A DNA stretch of 64,000 bases, taken from contig NZ_CP031010.1 in assembly GCF_003584565.2 (NCBI RefSeq), forward strand, positions 3,844,001 through 3,908,000. The letters are read 5' to 3'. The notes beneath the pieces were generated by a model, which saw nothing but the letters and a program-made list of their open reading frames with translations, did not search any database and was not told the DNA's origin. Position numbers and translations under genes: made by a program. The stretch is from Alteromonas sp. RKMC-009. Its GTDB lineage: Bacteria > Pseudomonadota > Gammaproteobacteria > Enterobacterales > Alteromonadaceae. This document shows, in pieces, positions 35,983 through 45,646 of this stretch. Numbering within the stretch: the stretch's first letter is position 1; the number at the start of each line of letters is the position of its first letter.

Positions 35983-36720
35983 TTACAACTCTTTTATTTT
36001 GATATTCCGGAAAGCAACCGGTGAGGTCCATTCCTGCAGCACGATGTGCCCTTTGGTAGCCTTGCCGAAATCAGCAAAGCTTTTAAAATTGGACTGAGAT
36101 ACCCAGTCTTTCCACTCTTGACTACCAAGGTCAACTTTCGCGGTTAAATTGCCATTCAGGTAAAAGGCCACTTCACCGTTATTTTGCCTGATAACCGACT
36201 GATTCCACTGCCCCTGCTCATGCACTGAAGTTTGTGTAAGCTGTGCGGAATAACCGTACAGGCAACCCGGATTTTTCGCCGGCTTTTTATTATCGATATG
36301 TTCAGGACCCAGAAGCTGATATTCAGGTCCGGTTTGCCAGGCAAGCTGATTTTCCGGGTTTTCCTGCACATTAATAAATACACCGCTGTTACCATCTACG
36401 GTTGTTTTCCATTCGAAAGCCAGTTCATAGTTTTCAAATTCAGCATCTGATGTCAGGTCGCCATGCTGAACACCGCTGGTACGCAGATCGACAGTGATAG
36501 TGCCGTCCTGCACTATCCATGAAGGCTTAGCATCAGGATGTTGAAATAAGTGCCATCCATCCAGTGTCTTGCCGTCAAACAGCAACTTCCAGCCCTCTTT
36601 GACTTCAGTTGCGGTCAGCACATTTTGCTGAGATGAAGATGTTGCAGCCATCGAACCGGCACTAAAGGCTGACAATGCACACACTGCCAGCAGCAATTTT
36701 TTATGTTGATTGATTTTCAC
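35983..36720 (-). CDS. DUF1080 (3-keto-disaccharide hydrolase-like) exported protein
   Basis: A 245-residue protein with a signal peptide (KLLLAVCALSAFSAGSMA, cleavage before ATSSS) and one DUF1080 jelly-roll domain: GWKLLFDGKTLDGWHLF at the start, FENYELAFEWKTTVDGNSGVFINVQE, and the C-terminal GHIVLQEWTSPVAFRNIKIKEL strand. Related proteins hydrolyse 3-keto-glycosides or bind glycans, so this is a secreted sugar-active candidate. No oxidoreductase that would make a 3-keto sugar is encoded next to it. Its cleavage specificity cannot be read from the sequence. Confidence 0.8.
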   Translation of the reverse strand: MKINQHKKLLLAVCALSAFSAGSMAATSSSQQNVLTATEVKEGWKLLFDGKTLDGWHLFQHPDAKPSWIVQDGTITVDLRTSGVQHGDLTSDAEFENYELAFEWKTTVDGNSGVFINVQENPENQLAWQTGPEYQLLGPEHIDNKKPAKNPGCLYGYSAQLTQTSVHEQGQWNQSVIRQNNGEVAFYLNGNLTAKVDLGSQEWKDWVSQSNFKSFADFGKATKGHIVLQEWTSPVAFRNIKIKEL

Positions 36721-36962
36721 AGACCATCCTTAACAATATTCCCGGGGTTTACAGATAAGTGTGTCCCTAATCTGCTGAATGACACATTACAGTAACATCT
36801 TTGTTACTTCCATCGGCTCCCGGCCTTTTTCTTCCGGTGTCATACTCAGTGCGGCAGACTTCCGCACATGCCTGGCATAATCGGCTCTTCCTATTTACTT
36901 TCCTTTGTCCCCGGGCGTATAAATGGCAGTACATAAAGTGTTCAAACAAAAGGATTATTGTG

Positions 36963-38117
36963 ATGAAGAATGCCTGTTGCCTGTGCTTTGCATTCCTGTT
37001 TATCAGTTTGCTGAGTTACGCCGGAGAAGCCGGTGTACCGGAAGTTTTCAGAGGCCATGCGCAAGACAACAAGCTTTATCTGCAATATGATGATCTGGAT
37101 ACGTTCTTAAAAACATTTGTTTCTGTGACCGGCTGGTCTGAAAGGCAAAAAGCGGAGAACATAGATTCCAGAGTGGGTACGCGCCTGAAAGTGCGCATTA
37201 ATCCGTTGACGGTACTGGAGGGTAATAAATTCTACTTTACCGCCTTTGACAATGAACAGGTGGTTTCCACATTGGCAGATATGCAGGCCAGTCTGATGTC
37301 CCTGCCCGATGAGATTCCTTTGCCTCTTCTCAGTACAGATGAGCAACTGGCATACTGGCTGAATCTCTATAACTTCACCATGCTCAATGAGATTGCTAAA
37401 CGCTATCCGGTCTACAGCATGAGTCGCTACCTCGATCCCGAAGAAGACAAGTATTTCCTTGATGACAAAGTCATGACAGTAGCAGGGATCCCTCTCAGCC
37501 TGAATGACATTAAAGATAAAATCCTGAAGGAAAAATATGACAGCAATCCGCTTATCCTTTATGGCCTGTTTCAGGGCAATATTGGCGGCCCCGGCATCCA
37601 GAAACGGGCATTTCGTAGTCGCGGAATATGGCGGACGCTGAAAAAGTCTGCCACTGAATTTATTAATTCAAATCGTGGCACCTACTACGACGGCAAGGTT
37701 TCAGTGTTCTATGAGCGCAACCTGAACTGGTTTCATAACGATGAGGCGGCATTGAAAGCGCATATCCTGACGTATCTCGGCGGTGAAATGACTGAGGAGA
37801 TCGATAAGGCAAAATCGCTGGATTTCGCCATGAAAGACTGGCAACTGGCAAGTGTAATGGGTGACCAGCGTAGTTACGGCGGGTCTGGTGCGACCAACAG
37901 TGCAGCTATGTTAGATTCAGTTGTAGTGAGCGGCAGCGCATTAGTTCCCACTCATATGATGGAGGAATGGGTTTCTAAGACACCAACGAGCACCCGTTTA
38001 TCGCCGTCTCAACTGGCAGTACTTGATGATCTACGTACCCGGTTCGCTGTGGCCCGGGGCTCGGTATCTGTCACCGATCTCAGCGAAGAAGAGGCGAAGT
38101 CAGACAAAGAACAGTAG
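36963..38117 (+). CDS. DUF547-family exported protein
   Basis: About 384 residues with a signal peptide (MKNACCLCFAFLFISLLSYA, cleavage before GEAGV) and the DUF547 core: LSTDEQLAYWLNLYNFTMLNEIAKRYP, LSLNDIKDKIL and the NPLILYGLFQGNIGGPGIQKRAF stretch (the conserved position is usually ..H-x-AL.CGs..CP.l here degenerate). The family's function is unknown. The start is taken at ATG 36963, with AAGGA about 10 bases upstream; a GTG directly before it is also possible, and the frame is open to 36801 without a better signal. The C-terminus is polar and Glu/Lys-rich. A bidirectional terminator follows. Confidence 0.78.
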   Translation: MKNACCLCFAFLFISLLSYAGEAGVPEVFRGHAQDNKLYLQYDDLDTFLKTFVSVTGWSERQKAENIDSRVGTRLKVRINPLTVLEGNKFYFTAFDNEQVVSTLADMQASLMSLPDEIPLPLLSTDEQLAYWLNLYNFTMLNEIAKRYPVYSMSRYLDPEEDKYFLDDKVMTVAGIPLSLNDIKDKILKEKYDSNPLILYGLFQGNIGGPGIQKRAFRSRGIWRTLKKSATEFINSNRGTYYDGKVSVFYERNLNWFHNDEAALKAHILTYLGGEMTEEIDKAKSLDFAMKDWQLASVMGDQRSYGGSGATNSAAMLDSVVVSGSALVPTHMMEEWVSKTPTSTRLSPSQLAVLDDLRTRFAVARGSVSVTDLSEEEAKSDKEQ

Positions 38118-38150
38118 CCGCTGGTAAAAGTAACTCCGGACCAGACAAAA

Positions 38151-38176
38151 AAGGGCGATGTTTTCACATCGCCCTT
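38151..38176. terminator. Bidirectional terminator between the DUF547 gene and asd
   Basis: AAGGGCGATG (38151-38160) pairs with CATCGCCCTT (38167-38176) around TTTTCA. An A run before the stem gives a U run on the minus strand, serving asd; the plus-strand side is weaker. Confidence 0.82.
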
Positions 38177-38199
38177 CCGTTTTATGCTTTTTTAACGTT

Positions 38200-39321
38200 T
38201 TATGCGTCCAGGATAATCCGCAGCATGCGACGCAGCGGTTCAGCCGCGCCCCACAATAACTGATCACCGACAGTGAAGGCAGAAATGTATTCCGGCCCCA
38301 TTGTCAGTTTACGGATACGACCGACAGGAATCGATAAAGTACCGGTTACTTTTGCCGGCGTCAGTTCCTGCATGGTGATCTCACGGTCATTCGGGATCAC
38401 TTTCACCCAGTCATTGTGCTTCGCCAGTAAACCTTCGATTTCTTCAACACTCAGGTCTTTTTTCAGCTTCAGAGTAATAGCCTGGCTGTGACAGCGCATT
38501 GCACCAACACGAACACATAATCCGTCTACCGGTACCGGTGAGTCCTGAGTACCCAGGATCTTGTTCGCTTCAGCCTGCGCTTTCCATTCTTCACGGCTTT
38601 GACCTGACGGCAGTTGTGTATCGATATACGGGATAAGGCTGCCGGCCAGTGGCACACCGAACTGATCTGTCGGGTTTTCATCAGAGCGGATAAATTCAGC
38701 AACCTGACGGTCGATGTCGAGAATAGCTGTCGACGGGTCGTCTACCAACGCTTTCACATCACCGTACACTGCGCCCATCTGACTGAGCAATTCACGCATG
38801 TGCTTTGCACCGGAACCGGAGGCTGCCTGATAAGTCATAGGCGATGCCCACTCAACCAGATCTGCTTCAAACAAACCACCCAGCGCCATCAGCATGAGCG
38901 ATACTGTACAGTTACCACCTACATAGGTTTTTACGCCGCCCTGCAGACCTTTATCAATTTCACCACGGTTTACCGGATCTAAAATGATCACAGCATCATC
39001 TTTCATCCGCAGAGCTGAGGCAGCATCGATCCAGTAGCCATTCCAGCCGCTTTCGCGCAGTGCCGGATAGACTTCTTTAGTGTAATCACCACCCTGACAG
39101 GTAATAATAATATCCTGCTTTGCCAGTGCTTCGATGTCATTGGCATCTTCCAGTACACCGCAATCTTTACCGGCGAAATCCGGCGCAGGTAACCCTTTTT
39201 GAGAGGTCGTGAAAAAGGTTGGCTCAATGAATGAGAAATCGTTTTCTTCCTGCATTCTTTGCATTAATACAGAGCCGACCATACCGCGCCAGCCAACTAA
39301 ACCAACTTTATTTTGAGACAT
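38200..39321 (-). CDS. asd: Aspartate-semialdehyde dehydrogenase
   Basis: A 373-residue enzyme that reduces aspartyl phosphate to aspartate semialdehyde with NADPH, feeding lysine/diaminopimelate, threonine and methionine synthesis. The N-terminal Rossmann motif [15 protein letters not shown] (about 6-20), the catalytic cysteine in [17 protein letters not shown] and the proton-relay region ([17 protein letters not shown]) are present. Length and the WRGMVGSVL opening match the gammaproteobacterial Asd type. Its upstream region holds an inverted repeat that may form a leader structure. Confidence 0.95.
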   Translation of the reverse strand: MSQNKVGLVGWRGMVGSVLMQRMQEENDFSFIEPTFFTTSQKGLPAPDFAGKDCGVLEDANDIEALAKQDIIITCQGGDYTKEVYPALRESGWNGYWIDAASALRMKDDAVIILDPVNRGEIDKGLQGGVKTYVGGNCTVSLMLMALGGLFEADLVEWASPMTYQAASGSGAKHMRELLSQMGAVYGDVKALVDDPSTAILDIDRQVAEFIRSDENPTDQFGVPLAGSLIPYIDTQLPSGQSREEWKAQAEANKILGTQDSPVPVDGLCVRVGAMRCHSQAITLKLKKDLSVEEIEGLLAKHNDWVKVIPNDREITMQELTPAKVTGTLSIPVGRIRKLTMGPEYISAFTVGDQLLWGAAEPLRRMLRIILDA

Positions 39322-39695
39322 TCTCTGAACCCTTCTTGTGTCCTTCCCGGCGCCTGTCTGACGGCAAAACCTCTTGCGGGCTCTTTATCTTTTGCCGTTG
39401 TTCACCGGAAACCTGTTGTAAAGGCCGCAGTCTATAAAGAAAGTCACGGCTTTGCCAGCAGCATTTGTTATCAGCAATAGCTGTTTTTCATACAAGACGG
39501 GTAATTTCCGTTGAACAGTCAGTATTGCGCGATGTTGCGATTGCGCTGTGTCGTTGATTCCGATAGGGTAGAAATTAGCCAGAAGAATAATAAGCTATTG
39601 ATTTAGATTAACTTACCTGCCCTCTCCGGCCACTAAGATAATAAAAGAGCCCGCTTTTATCAGCAGGAACGGGACATATACAAGGATGCAGAATC
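39322..39695. other. Divergent intergenic region asd/nhaC with leader-type inverted repeat
   Basis: A 374-base region without credible genes. It contains a 9-bp inverted repeat ACGGCAAAA (39361-39369) / TTTTGCCGT (39390-39398) about 40 bases upstream of asd, which on the asd transcript would form a stem with a 20-base loop. A weaker hairpin ATAAAAG/CTTTTAT (39641-39660) precedes nhaC. I looked for a lysine riboswitch because asd and NhaC-type genes can carry one, but did not find its conserved core. Confidence 0.45.
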
Positions 39696-41117
39696 ATGCA
39701 AACAGTCAGACAACCTTCTCTGCTCCAGGTCGGATTACTCGCCGGCGTAATTATTCTGATGATAATTGTTATGACCCAATATACTCCGCTTCCTATTCAG
39801 CTGGCGCTTCTGGGCGCCTGGTTTGCCACCCTCGGGCTGGGGAAATGGCTCGGTCGCAGTTATGAATCCATGCAAAACGGACTGCTTACCGGCATCTCTC
39901 AGGGTATGGAAGCCATTCTCGTACTCATCGCAGTGGGTGCACTGATTGGCAGCTGGATGGCCGGCGGCATTGTGCCTTCTATTATTTATTACGGCCTGTC
40001 TGTGATGACACCTCAGATATTCCTGTTCGCCGCATTTTTTATCTGTGCGGTAACTTCCCTGGCGACCGGTACATCCTTCGGTACTATCGGTACCGCAGGC
40101 ATCGCCATGATGGGGATTGGTGAAGGCTTTGGTCTGCCCGCCCCTCTTGTCGCCGGTGCTGCCATCTCAGGGGCTTATGTGGGAGATAAATTATCCCCGC
40201 TGTCTGACACCACCGTGATGACGGCCTCATTGTGCAGAGTCGATCTCATCGAACATATTAAATCCATGCTTTATATCAGTGTACCCGCCATAGTGATTGC
40301 CAGTGCCCTGTTTTTGTTCACCGGCATTCTCACAGGCCATCAGGGAAGTACCGGACGGGCAACAGAAGTTATGGCTGTTATAGATGCCTGGTTTACGGTC
40401 AGTCCGTTTATGATCTTGCCCGCACTGGCGGTCATCACCCTGCTCATTCTTCGTCAGCCGGCGGTTCCGGTTATCTTCTTTGGTGCTTTACTTGGGGTTG
40501 TCTGGGCCGTCTTATTTCAGCAGCAGGATGTCATACCGGCATTGGAAACGCTGTATGACGGTAGCCACATCGAATCTGATGACAATGTTATCGCCGTGCT
40601 GCTGAACCGCGGCGGTATGATGTCTATGCTGCCAAATATTCTGCTTATCATTCTGGCTCTGGGCATCGGCGGCCTGATGGAAGCCACCGGTGTACTGGCT
40701 ACCATCACCACCTCACTGCAACGCTGGGCTGATAACGTAACAAAACTGGGTTTATCCACACTACTGGCAGGGATCATTGGCAATATATTGGGTGGCGCGG
40801 CCTATGTATCACTGATTACCGCCAGCACGATTACCGGTAAAAACTATGATGCGACGGGTACGGACCGGCGGGTACTGTCCCGTAATGCAGAATCCGGCGG
40901 AACGGTGGTGACACCGATGATTCCGTGGTCAGACGGAGGGGTATTCATGGCTACTACCCTGGGTGTGACCACAGCAGCTTACCTGCCATATTTATGGTAT
41001 CACCTGCTGGTACTTGGTATTGCTGTTCTCTACAGTTTTACCGGCTGGTTTCATTTCAACAACGCCATCCGGCCCGCAAAAACCTTTACTAACGAACAAA
41101 AAACAACCGAATCGTAG
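39696..41117 (+). CDS. nhaC: NhaC-family Na+/H+ antiporter
   Basis: A 473-residue inner-membrane protein with about 11-12 hydrophobic segments. SLATGTSFGTIGTAGIAMMGIGEGFGLPAPLVAGAAISGAYVGDKLSPLSDTT (the GDKLSPLSDTT block is highly characteristic of NhaC) and the GGAAYVSLITASTITGKNY region identify it. It exchanges Na+ for H+, supporting pH and salt homeostasis, which fits a marine organism. AAGGA lies about 10 bases before ATG 39696. The C-terminus is short and polar. It stands alone between asd and the cyo operon. Confidence 0.9.
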   Translation: MQTVRQPSLLQVGLLAGVIILMIIVMTQYTPLPIQLALLGAWFATLGLGKWLGRSYESMQNGLLTGISQGMEAILVLIAVGALIGSWMAGGIVPSIIYYGLSVMTPQIFLFAAFFICAVTSLATGTSFGTIGTAGIAMMGIGEGFGLPAPLVAGAAISGAYVGDKLSPLSDTTVMTASLCRVDLIEHIKSMLYISVPAIVIASALFLFTGILTGHQGSTGRATEVMAVIDAWFTVSPFMILPALAVITLLILRQPAVPVIFFGALLGVVWAVLFQQQDVIPALETLYDGSHIESDDNVIAVLLNRGGMMSMLPNILLIILALGIGGLMEATGVLATITTSLQRWADNVTKLGLSTLLAGIIGNILGGAAYVSLITASTITGKNYDATGTDRRVLSRNAESGGTVVTPMIPWSDGGVFMATTLGVTTAAYLPYLWYHLLVLGIAVLYSFTGWFHFNNAIRPAKTFTNEQKTTES

Positions 41118-41525
41118 TCGCAAAAATCGCAGGTTCACGCTCCTTATCTGAATATTTCCACTATTTAACTATTGTTGCGCGATTGTTAAATCCACAACAA
41201 AATCAGGGACTATTGGTAAGGGTAAAAGGAAAAAACTACGACTTTGGTCATGCGTCCATAAGACCTTAGGAGCGATCAGGTCGGATATTGACTCATATTG
41301 TCTTAAATTGATATGGATCAACCCCGCCCCAAATGAAAACAAAATGTTAACAGCGATCACAAGACGTTTTCACGCCTGCCGGAAATCTGTTCTTAGTCTC
41401 TTTTACTTCACTTGAGTCCCCGGTGATTTTTCTCTACTCTCTGACGCCCGAAGACTAATTTCCTGTTGAAAAGTCGTTTCGAGACAATTCAGCATGACCG
41501 GTACACACGAGGACAGATAGTCAGC
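41118..41525. other. Regulatory region upstream of the cyo operon
   Basis: 408 bases without credible genes, ending at the start of the small membrane protein gene. It includes an imperfect 29-bp inverted repeat with arms ATTTAAC (41163-41169) and GTTAAAT (41185-41191), a TTGACT hexamer at 41288, and a perfect FNR-type box at 41308-41321. Promoter hexamers could not be fixed with confidence. Confidence 0.5.
41308..41321. promoter_or_regulatory. FNR/Anr-type box
   Basis: TTGATATGGATCAA matches the FNR consensus TTGAT-N4-ATCAA in all ten specified positions. It lies about 205 bases before the first gene and 790 before cyoA. In E. coli FNR represses cyo under low oxygen, so a similar role is inferred. 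Confidence 0.7.
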
Positions 41526-41936
41526 ATGATTACCTCATTGCTCACCAACAATGCTTATGCGGTTTCCTTAAACCGTATGGCAATTGACAGCACCACGCGT
41601 GTTGGGGTGGTGCTTTGGCTGGCGACCCTCGTACTGGTATTCAACGTGTCTTTAATTATCAGCGGTATCATGGCGGACTCATCGGAGTTTGTCGGTGCCC
41701 TGCATGACAACCTTGTTGTCGAACCTCATTCCCTGGCAGTGATGCACGAAGCATTATCTGTGTTCTTCTTTTCAGCAGTCCTGCTCATCTGTTTATTGGG
41801 TATTCAGCTACAGCCCGCCCCGTTAGCGCGCGCCGGTGTTGCTGCCTCCCCGAAACCAGTTTTAATCGTTAACGACGATTACCGACAGCCGTTTGTACAA
41901 CAATCCGGCAGTCGCGCACCACCTTCTGACAAGTGA
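41526..41936 (+). CDS. Small membrane protein of unknown function leading the cyo operon
   Basis: About 136 residues with two predicted membrane segments (VGVVLWLATLVLVFNVSLIISGIMA about 27-51; ALSVFFFSAVLLICLLGIQL about 76-95), a hydrophilic loop with several acids and His between them, and a polar, Pro/Ser-rich C-terminal tail. I do not recognise the family. It lies downstream of the FNR box, on the same strand as cyoABCDE, 175 bases before cyoA, with a strong hairpin in the gap. ATG 41526 has GAGGA about 11 bases upstream; a TTG at 41466 is possible but weaker. It could be an assembly or accessory factor, or an unrelated neighbour. Confidence 0.6.
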   Translation: MITSLLTNNAYAVSLNRMAIDSTTRVGVVLWLATLVLVFNVSLIISGIMADSSEFVGALHDNLVVEPHSLAVMHEALSVFFFSAVLLICLLGIQLQPAPLARAGVAASPKPVLIVNDDYRQPFVQQSGSRAPPSDK

Positions 41937-41943
41937 TTTTCTG

Positions 41944-41980
41944 TTGATTACAGACGTGCCTCAGGTACGTCTGTAATCAA
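41944..41980 (+). other. Long hairpin between the small membrane gene and cyoA
   Basis: TTGATTACAGACGT (41944-41957) is perfectly complementary to ACGTCTGTAATCAA (41967-41980). The inner bases extend the stem with one G-U and two C-G pairs to a TCA triloop. No T run follows, so it is unlikely to be a simple terminator; it may stabilise or process the cyo transcript or attenuate read-through. Confidence 0.65.
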
Positions 41981-42040
41981 GAGCGCGTCGCGGGTCACTC
42001 CTCTGCTGGTTCACGCCGTGTTCACTTGTTCGAAAACCTT

Positions 42041-42055
42041 CGATAGTCACTATCG
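42041..42055. promoter_or_regulatory. Palindrome upstream of cyoA
   Basis: CGATAGT-C-ACTATCG is a perfect 15-bp palindrome 57 bases before the cyoA start. It could be a protein-binding site or a small RNA hairpin. No known operator consensus is matched. Confidence 0.4.
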
Positions 42056-42111
42056 GAATATTACGCGTGTCGTCTCTGACGGCAATAACGTTGAACCCGG
42101 GTTATAGGAAA

Positions 42112-43056
42112 ATGCTTTTGTCTATTCGTAACCTTTCTAAATTAGCTTTTGCGTCAATCGTGCTGTTACTGGCCGGTTGTAGCGGTGGCGTACTTGATCC
42201 GAAAGGACAGGTAGGTATTGAAGAAAAGAACCTGATCATTCTGTGTACGATTCTGATGCTTATCGTTGTTATTCCGGTGATTGTACTGACGCTGTATTTC
42301 GCCTGGAAATACCGCGCGAGCCGCGACTTTGAAGTCTACACACCGAAATGGGCTCACTCTACCAAGATTGAAGCCACGGTTTGGTCTATTCCAATTCTGA
42401 TCATCATTGCACTGGGCATCATTACGTGGCAATCAACCCACGCATTAGACCCTTATGCACCGCTTGAAGATAAAGGCGAGCACATGACTGTTGAAGTGGT
42501 TTCACTCAACTGGAAATGGCTGTTCATTTATCCTGAGCAAGGCATTGCAACGGTTAACGAACTGGTGATTCCGGCTGACAAGCCAGTTTCATTCAAAATC
42601 ACTTCTGAAGGCACAATGAACTCGTTCTTCATTCCTCAGTTGGGTAGCCAAATCTACTCAATGGCAGGCATGGAAACTCAGTTACACCTGATTGCTGATG
42701 AGCCGGGTACCTACAAAGGTATTTCTGCGAACTACAGCGGTGCGGGTTTCACTGGTATGAAGTTCGACACCATTGCTACGCCAACTGAAGCCGACTTTGA
42801 TGCCTGGGTTCAGAAAGTAAAATCAGAAGGCGGTTCCCTGACTTCTGAGAACTTTAAGCAATTAGCTGAAGATAGTGAAAACCACCCTGTCACTTATTAC
42901 AGCACGGTCAGCGACGGTCTGTTCCACGAAATCATCATGAAGTACATGAAAGATCATGGCTCTATGGATTTCTATGGTAAGCCAGCTAATGCTGCTACAG
43001 GCGTAAAAGCCGAGGCGATGCAGCACAAAGGCCATCACATGGGGGTTGAAGAGTAA
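42112..43056 (+). CDS. cyoA: Cytochrome bo quinol oxidase subunit II
   Basis: About 314 residues. A lipoprotein ([10 protein letters not shown], acylated Cys about residue 24) with two further membrane segments ([25 protein letters not shown] and [19 protein letters not shown]) and a periplasmic cupredoxin-like domain ([54 protein letters not shown]). The CuA ligand cysteines are absent, as in quinol oxidases. ATG 42112 has TAGGA 4-5 bases upstream; the open frame before it has no signal. It forms the bo3 complex with cyoB, C and D, reducing O2 with ubiquinol. Confidence 0.95.
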   Translation: MLLSIRNLSKLAFASIVLLLAGCSGGVLDPKGQVGIEEKNLIILCTILMLIVVIPVIVLTLYFAWKYRASRDFEVYTPKWAHSTKIEATVWSIPILIIIALGIITWQSTHALDPYAPLEDKGEHMTVEVVSLNWKWLFIYPEQGIATVNELVIPADKPVSFKITSEGTMNSFFIPQLGSQIYSMAGMETQLHLIADEPGTYKGISANYSGAGFTGMKFDTIATPTEADFDAWVQKVKSEGGSLTSENFKQLAEDSENHPVTYYSTVSDGLFHEIIMKYMKDHGSMDFYGKPANAATGVKAEAMQHKGHHMGVEE

Positions 43057-43058
43057 GT

Positions 43059-45047
43059 ATGTCTTTTTTAGGTAAATTATCTATTGAGGCTGTACCGTAC
43101 CACGAGCCAATCGTAATGGTTACGCTTGCGGTAGTTGCAGTACTTGGTCTGGTGATCGCAGGTCTGATCACCAAATACAAAGCATGGGGCCCGCTGTGGC
43201 GTGACTGGATCACGTCCATCGACCACAAACGCCTGGGTATCATGTATATCCTGCTTGCACTTATCATGCTTATGCGTGGCTTTGCCGACGCTATCATGAT
43301 GCGTACGCAGCTCGCTGCGGCAACAAACGGCGCAGAAGGCTATCTGCCGCCGGAACACTACGACCAAATCTTCACCGCGCACGGTGTTATCATGATCATC
43401 TTTATGGCAATGCCATTTATGGTGGGCCTGATGAACATCATCGTTCCGCTGCAGATTGGTGCTCGTGACGTTGCCTTCCCGTTCCTGAACAACCTGAGCT
43501 TCTGGCTGACCGCTGGTGGTGCAATTCTTATCAACCTGTCTTTAGGTGTAGGTGAGTTTGCGAAAACCGGTTGGGTTGCTTATCCGCCACTGGCGGGTCT
43601 GGAGTACTCTCCGGGTGTCGGGGTTGATTACTACATATGGGCCTTGCAGATATCCGGGCTCGGGACGCTCTTGACCGGGGTTAACTTCCTGGTAACTGTA
43701 TTCAAGATGCGTGCGCCGGGCATGAAACTGATGCAAATGCCTATCTTCACCTGGACTTGTACCTGGGGTAACATCCTGATTGCTGCGTCATTCCCTATTC
43801 TGACTGCAGTACTGGCGATGCTTACGCTTGACCGTTATCTTGATTTCCACTTCTTCACCAATGATTTAGGTGGAAACTCGATGATGTACATCAACCTGTT
43901 CTGGGCGTGGGGTCACCCTGAAGTATACATTCTGGTTCTGCCAGCATTCGGTATCTTCTCGGAAATCATTTCTACCTTCACTGCGAAGCGTCTGTTTGGC
44001 TATAAGTCAATGGTGTACGCGTCGGGTGCAATTGCAATCCTGGGCTTCATTGTTTGGTTACACCACTTCTTCACAATGGGTTCCAGCGCAAACGTTAACG
44101 CCTTCTTCGGTATCATGACGATGGTTATCGCCGTACCGACCGGGGTTAAACTGTTTAACTGGCTGTTCACTATGTACCGTGGCCGTCTGACTATCACAAC
44201 ACCTGTGCTGTGGACGTTAGGCTTCATGGTTACTTTCACCATTGGTGGTATGACAGGCGTACTGCTTGCTATCCCGGGTGCTGACTACGTACTGCACAAC
44301 AGCTTGTTCCTGATTGCTCACTTCCATAACACTATCATCGGTGGTGCGGTATTCGGTTACCTGGCAGGTTTTGCTTACTGGTTCCCGAAAGCGATGGGCT
44401 TCAAACTGGATGAGAAAACCGGTAAAGCGGCATTCTGGTGCTGGCAGATTGGTTTCATGGTTGCGTTCATGCCATTGTACGTTCTGGGCTTCTTAGGAAT
44501 GACCCGTCGTCTGAACCACACTGACAATCCAGACTGGAACATCTGGCTGTACATTGCTGCGGGTGGTGCATTCATCATCGCTGCAGGTATCTTCTTCCAG
44601 TTGCTGCAACTGTTCATCAGCTTTAAGAACAAAGAAGCACTTAAAGATACTACGGGTGATCCGTGGAATGGTCACACGCTGGAGTGGTCAACTGCGTCTC
44701 CGCCTCAGTACTACAACTTCGCTGTTATTCCTCACATCAAAGACATTGATGCATGGACTGACATGAAAGAGCGTGGCGAAGCGTATCAGAAGCCTGAGAA
44801 ATATGCCCCGATTCACATGCCTAAGAACACCTCTGCTGGTTTCTTCATGAGCATGAGCTTCACGGTAATGTGTTTTGCACTTATCTGGCACATCTGGTGG
44901 CTGGCCGCTGTTGGTTTCATCGCCGGTATCGCAGTATTCATCAAGCGCTGTTACACCAGCGACGTAGATTACTACGTACAGGTTGATGAAGTAGAGAAAA
45001 TCGAAGCAGAGCATTTATCTGCTAATGCTAAAGGAGTGAACGCATGA
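43059..45047 (+). CDS. cyoB: Cytochrome bo quinol oxidase subunit I
   Basis: A 662-residue heme-copper oxidase subunit that reduces oxygen to water and pumps protons. Visible residues include the quinone-site region [10 protein letters not shown] and [11 protein letters not shown] (which also holds the low-spin heme ligand His), the CuB/tyrosine segment [14 protein letters not shown], the paired CuB histidines in LHHFF, and IAHFHNT with the heme o3 and low-spin heme histidines. Length equals the E. coli protein within one residue. It starts 2 bases after the cyoA stop and ends overlapping the cyoC start as ATGA. Confidence 0.97.
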   Translation: MSFLGKLSIEAVPYHEPIVMVTLAVVAVLGLVIAGLITKYKAWGPLWRDWITSIDHKRLGIMYILLALIMLMRGFADAIMMRTQLAAATNGAEGYLPPEHYDQIFTAHGVIMIIFMAMPFMVGLMNIIVPLQIGARDVAFPFLNNLSFWLTAGGAILINLSLGVGEFAKTGWVAYPPLAGLEYSPGVGVDYYIWALQISGLGTLLTGVNFLVTVFKMRAPGMKLMQMPIFTWTCTWGNILIAASFPILTAVLAMLTLDRYLDFHFFTNDLGGNSMMYINLFWAWGHPEVYILVLPAFGIFSEIISTFTAKRLFGYKSMVYASGAIAILGFIVWLHHFFTMGSSANVNAFFGIMTMVIAVPTGVKLFNWLFTMYRGRLTITTPVLWTLGFMVTFTIGGMTGVLLAIPGADYVLHNSLFLIAHFHNTIIGGAVFGYLAGFAYWFPKAMGFKLDEKTGKAAFWCWQIGFMVAFMPLYVLGFLGMTRRLNHTDNPDWNIWLYIAAGGAFIIAAGIFFQLLQLFISFKNKEALKDTTGDPWNGHTLEWSTASPPQYYNFAVIPHIKDIDAWTDMKERGEAYQKPEKYAPIHMPKNTSAGFFMSMSFTVMCFALIWHIWWLAAVGFIAGIAVFIKRCYTSDVDYYVQVDEVEKIEAEHLSANAKGVNA

Positions 45048-45646
45048 GCTCAGTAGCTACTGATATGCATCACGATCACGACCACGAGCATCACGAGAGT
45101 AATAGCGTTTTCGGCTTCTGGGTTTACCTGATGACCGACTGTCTGTTATTTGCCTCGTTCTTCGCAACCTACGCAGTGTTGTTCATGAACACTGCCGGTG
45201 GCGTGTCTGGTAAAGACATCTTTGAACTGGACTTCGTTGCAGTTGAAACCGCGGCACTACTGTTAAGTAGTATCACCTTCGGCTTCGCAATGATTGCAGC
45301 GCACAAGCAAAACAAAGGCGGCACACTGTTATGGTTGGCTGTGACGTGGGTTTTTGGTGCCGTGTTCATCGGTATGGAAATCTATGAATTCCATCACCTG
45401 ATCGTTCACGGTAACGGCCCTGATACCAGTGCCTTCCTCACCGCGTTCTTCTCGCTGGTAGGACTGCACGGTCTGCACGTAACTTCAGGTCTGATTTGGA
45501 TGACCATCATGATCATCGAAGTGATGCGTCGTGGTCTGAAAGATCAAACTGTTACGCGCTTGAGCTGCTTAAGCCTGTTCTGGCACTTCCTGGACATCGT
45601 CTGGATTTGCGTATTCACCGTTGTTTATCTAATGGGAGCACTGTAA
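45044..45646 (+). CDS. cyoC: Cytochrome bo quinol oxidase subunit III
   Basis: A 200-residue five-helix subunit III ([84 protein letters not shown]). The N-terminus is strikingly His/Asp/Glu-rich ([12 protein letters not shown]), a possible metal-binding tail. AAGGAG precedes the start, which overlaps cyoB by 4 bases; its stop overlaps the cyoD start by one base. Confidence 0.95.
   Translation: MSSVATDMHHDHDHEHHESNSVFGFWVYLMTDCLLFASFFATYAVLFMNTAGGVSGKDIFELDFVAVETAALLLSSITFGFAMIAAHKQNKGGTLLWLAVTWVFGAVFIGMEIYEFHHLIVHGNGPDTSAFLTAFFSLVGLHGLHVTSGLIWMTIMIIEVMRRGLKDQTVTRLSCLSLFWHFLDIVWICVFTVVYLMGAL

Noticed and set aside
39322..39695. Lysine riboswitch in the asd/nhaC intergenic region
   Set aside because: I searched by eye for the conserved lysine-riboswitch core on both strands and did not find it. 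A covariance-model search would decide.
41944..41980. Rho-independent terminator between the small membrane gene and cyoA
   Set aside because: The stem is strong but no T run follows it; kept as a hairpin of unknown role.
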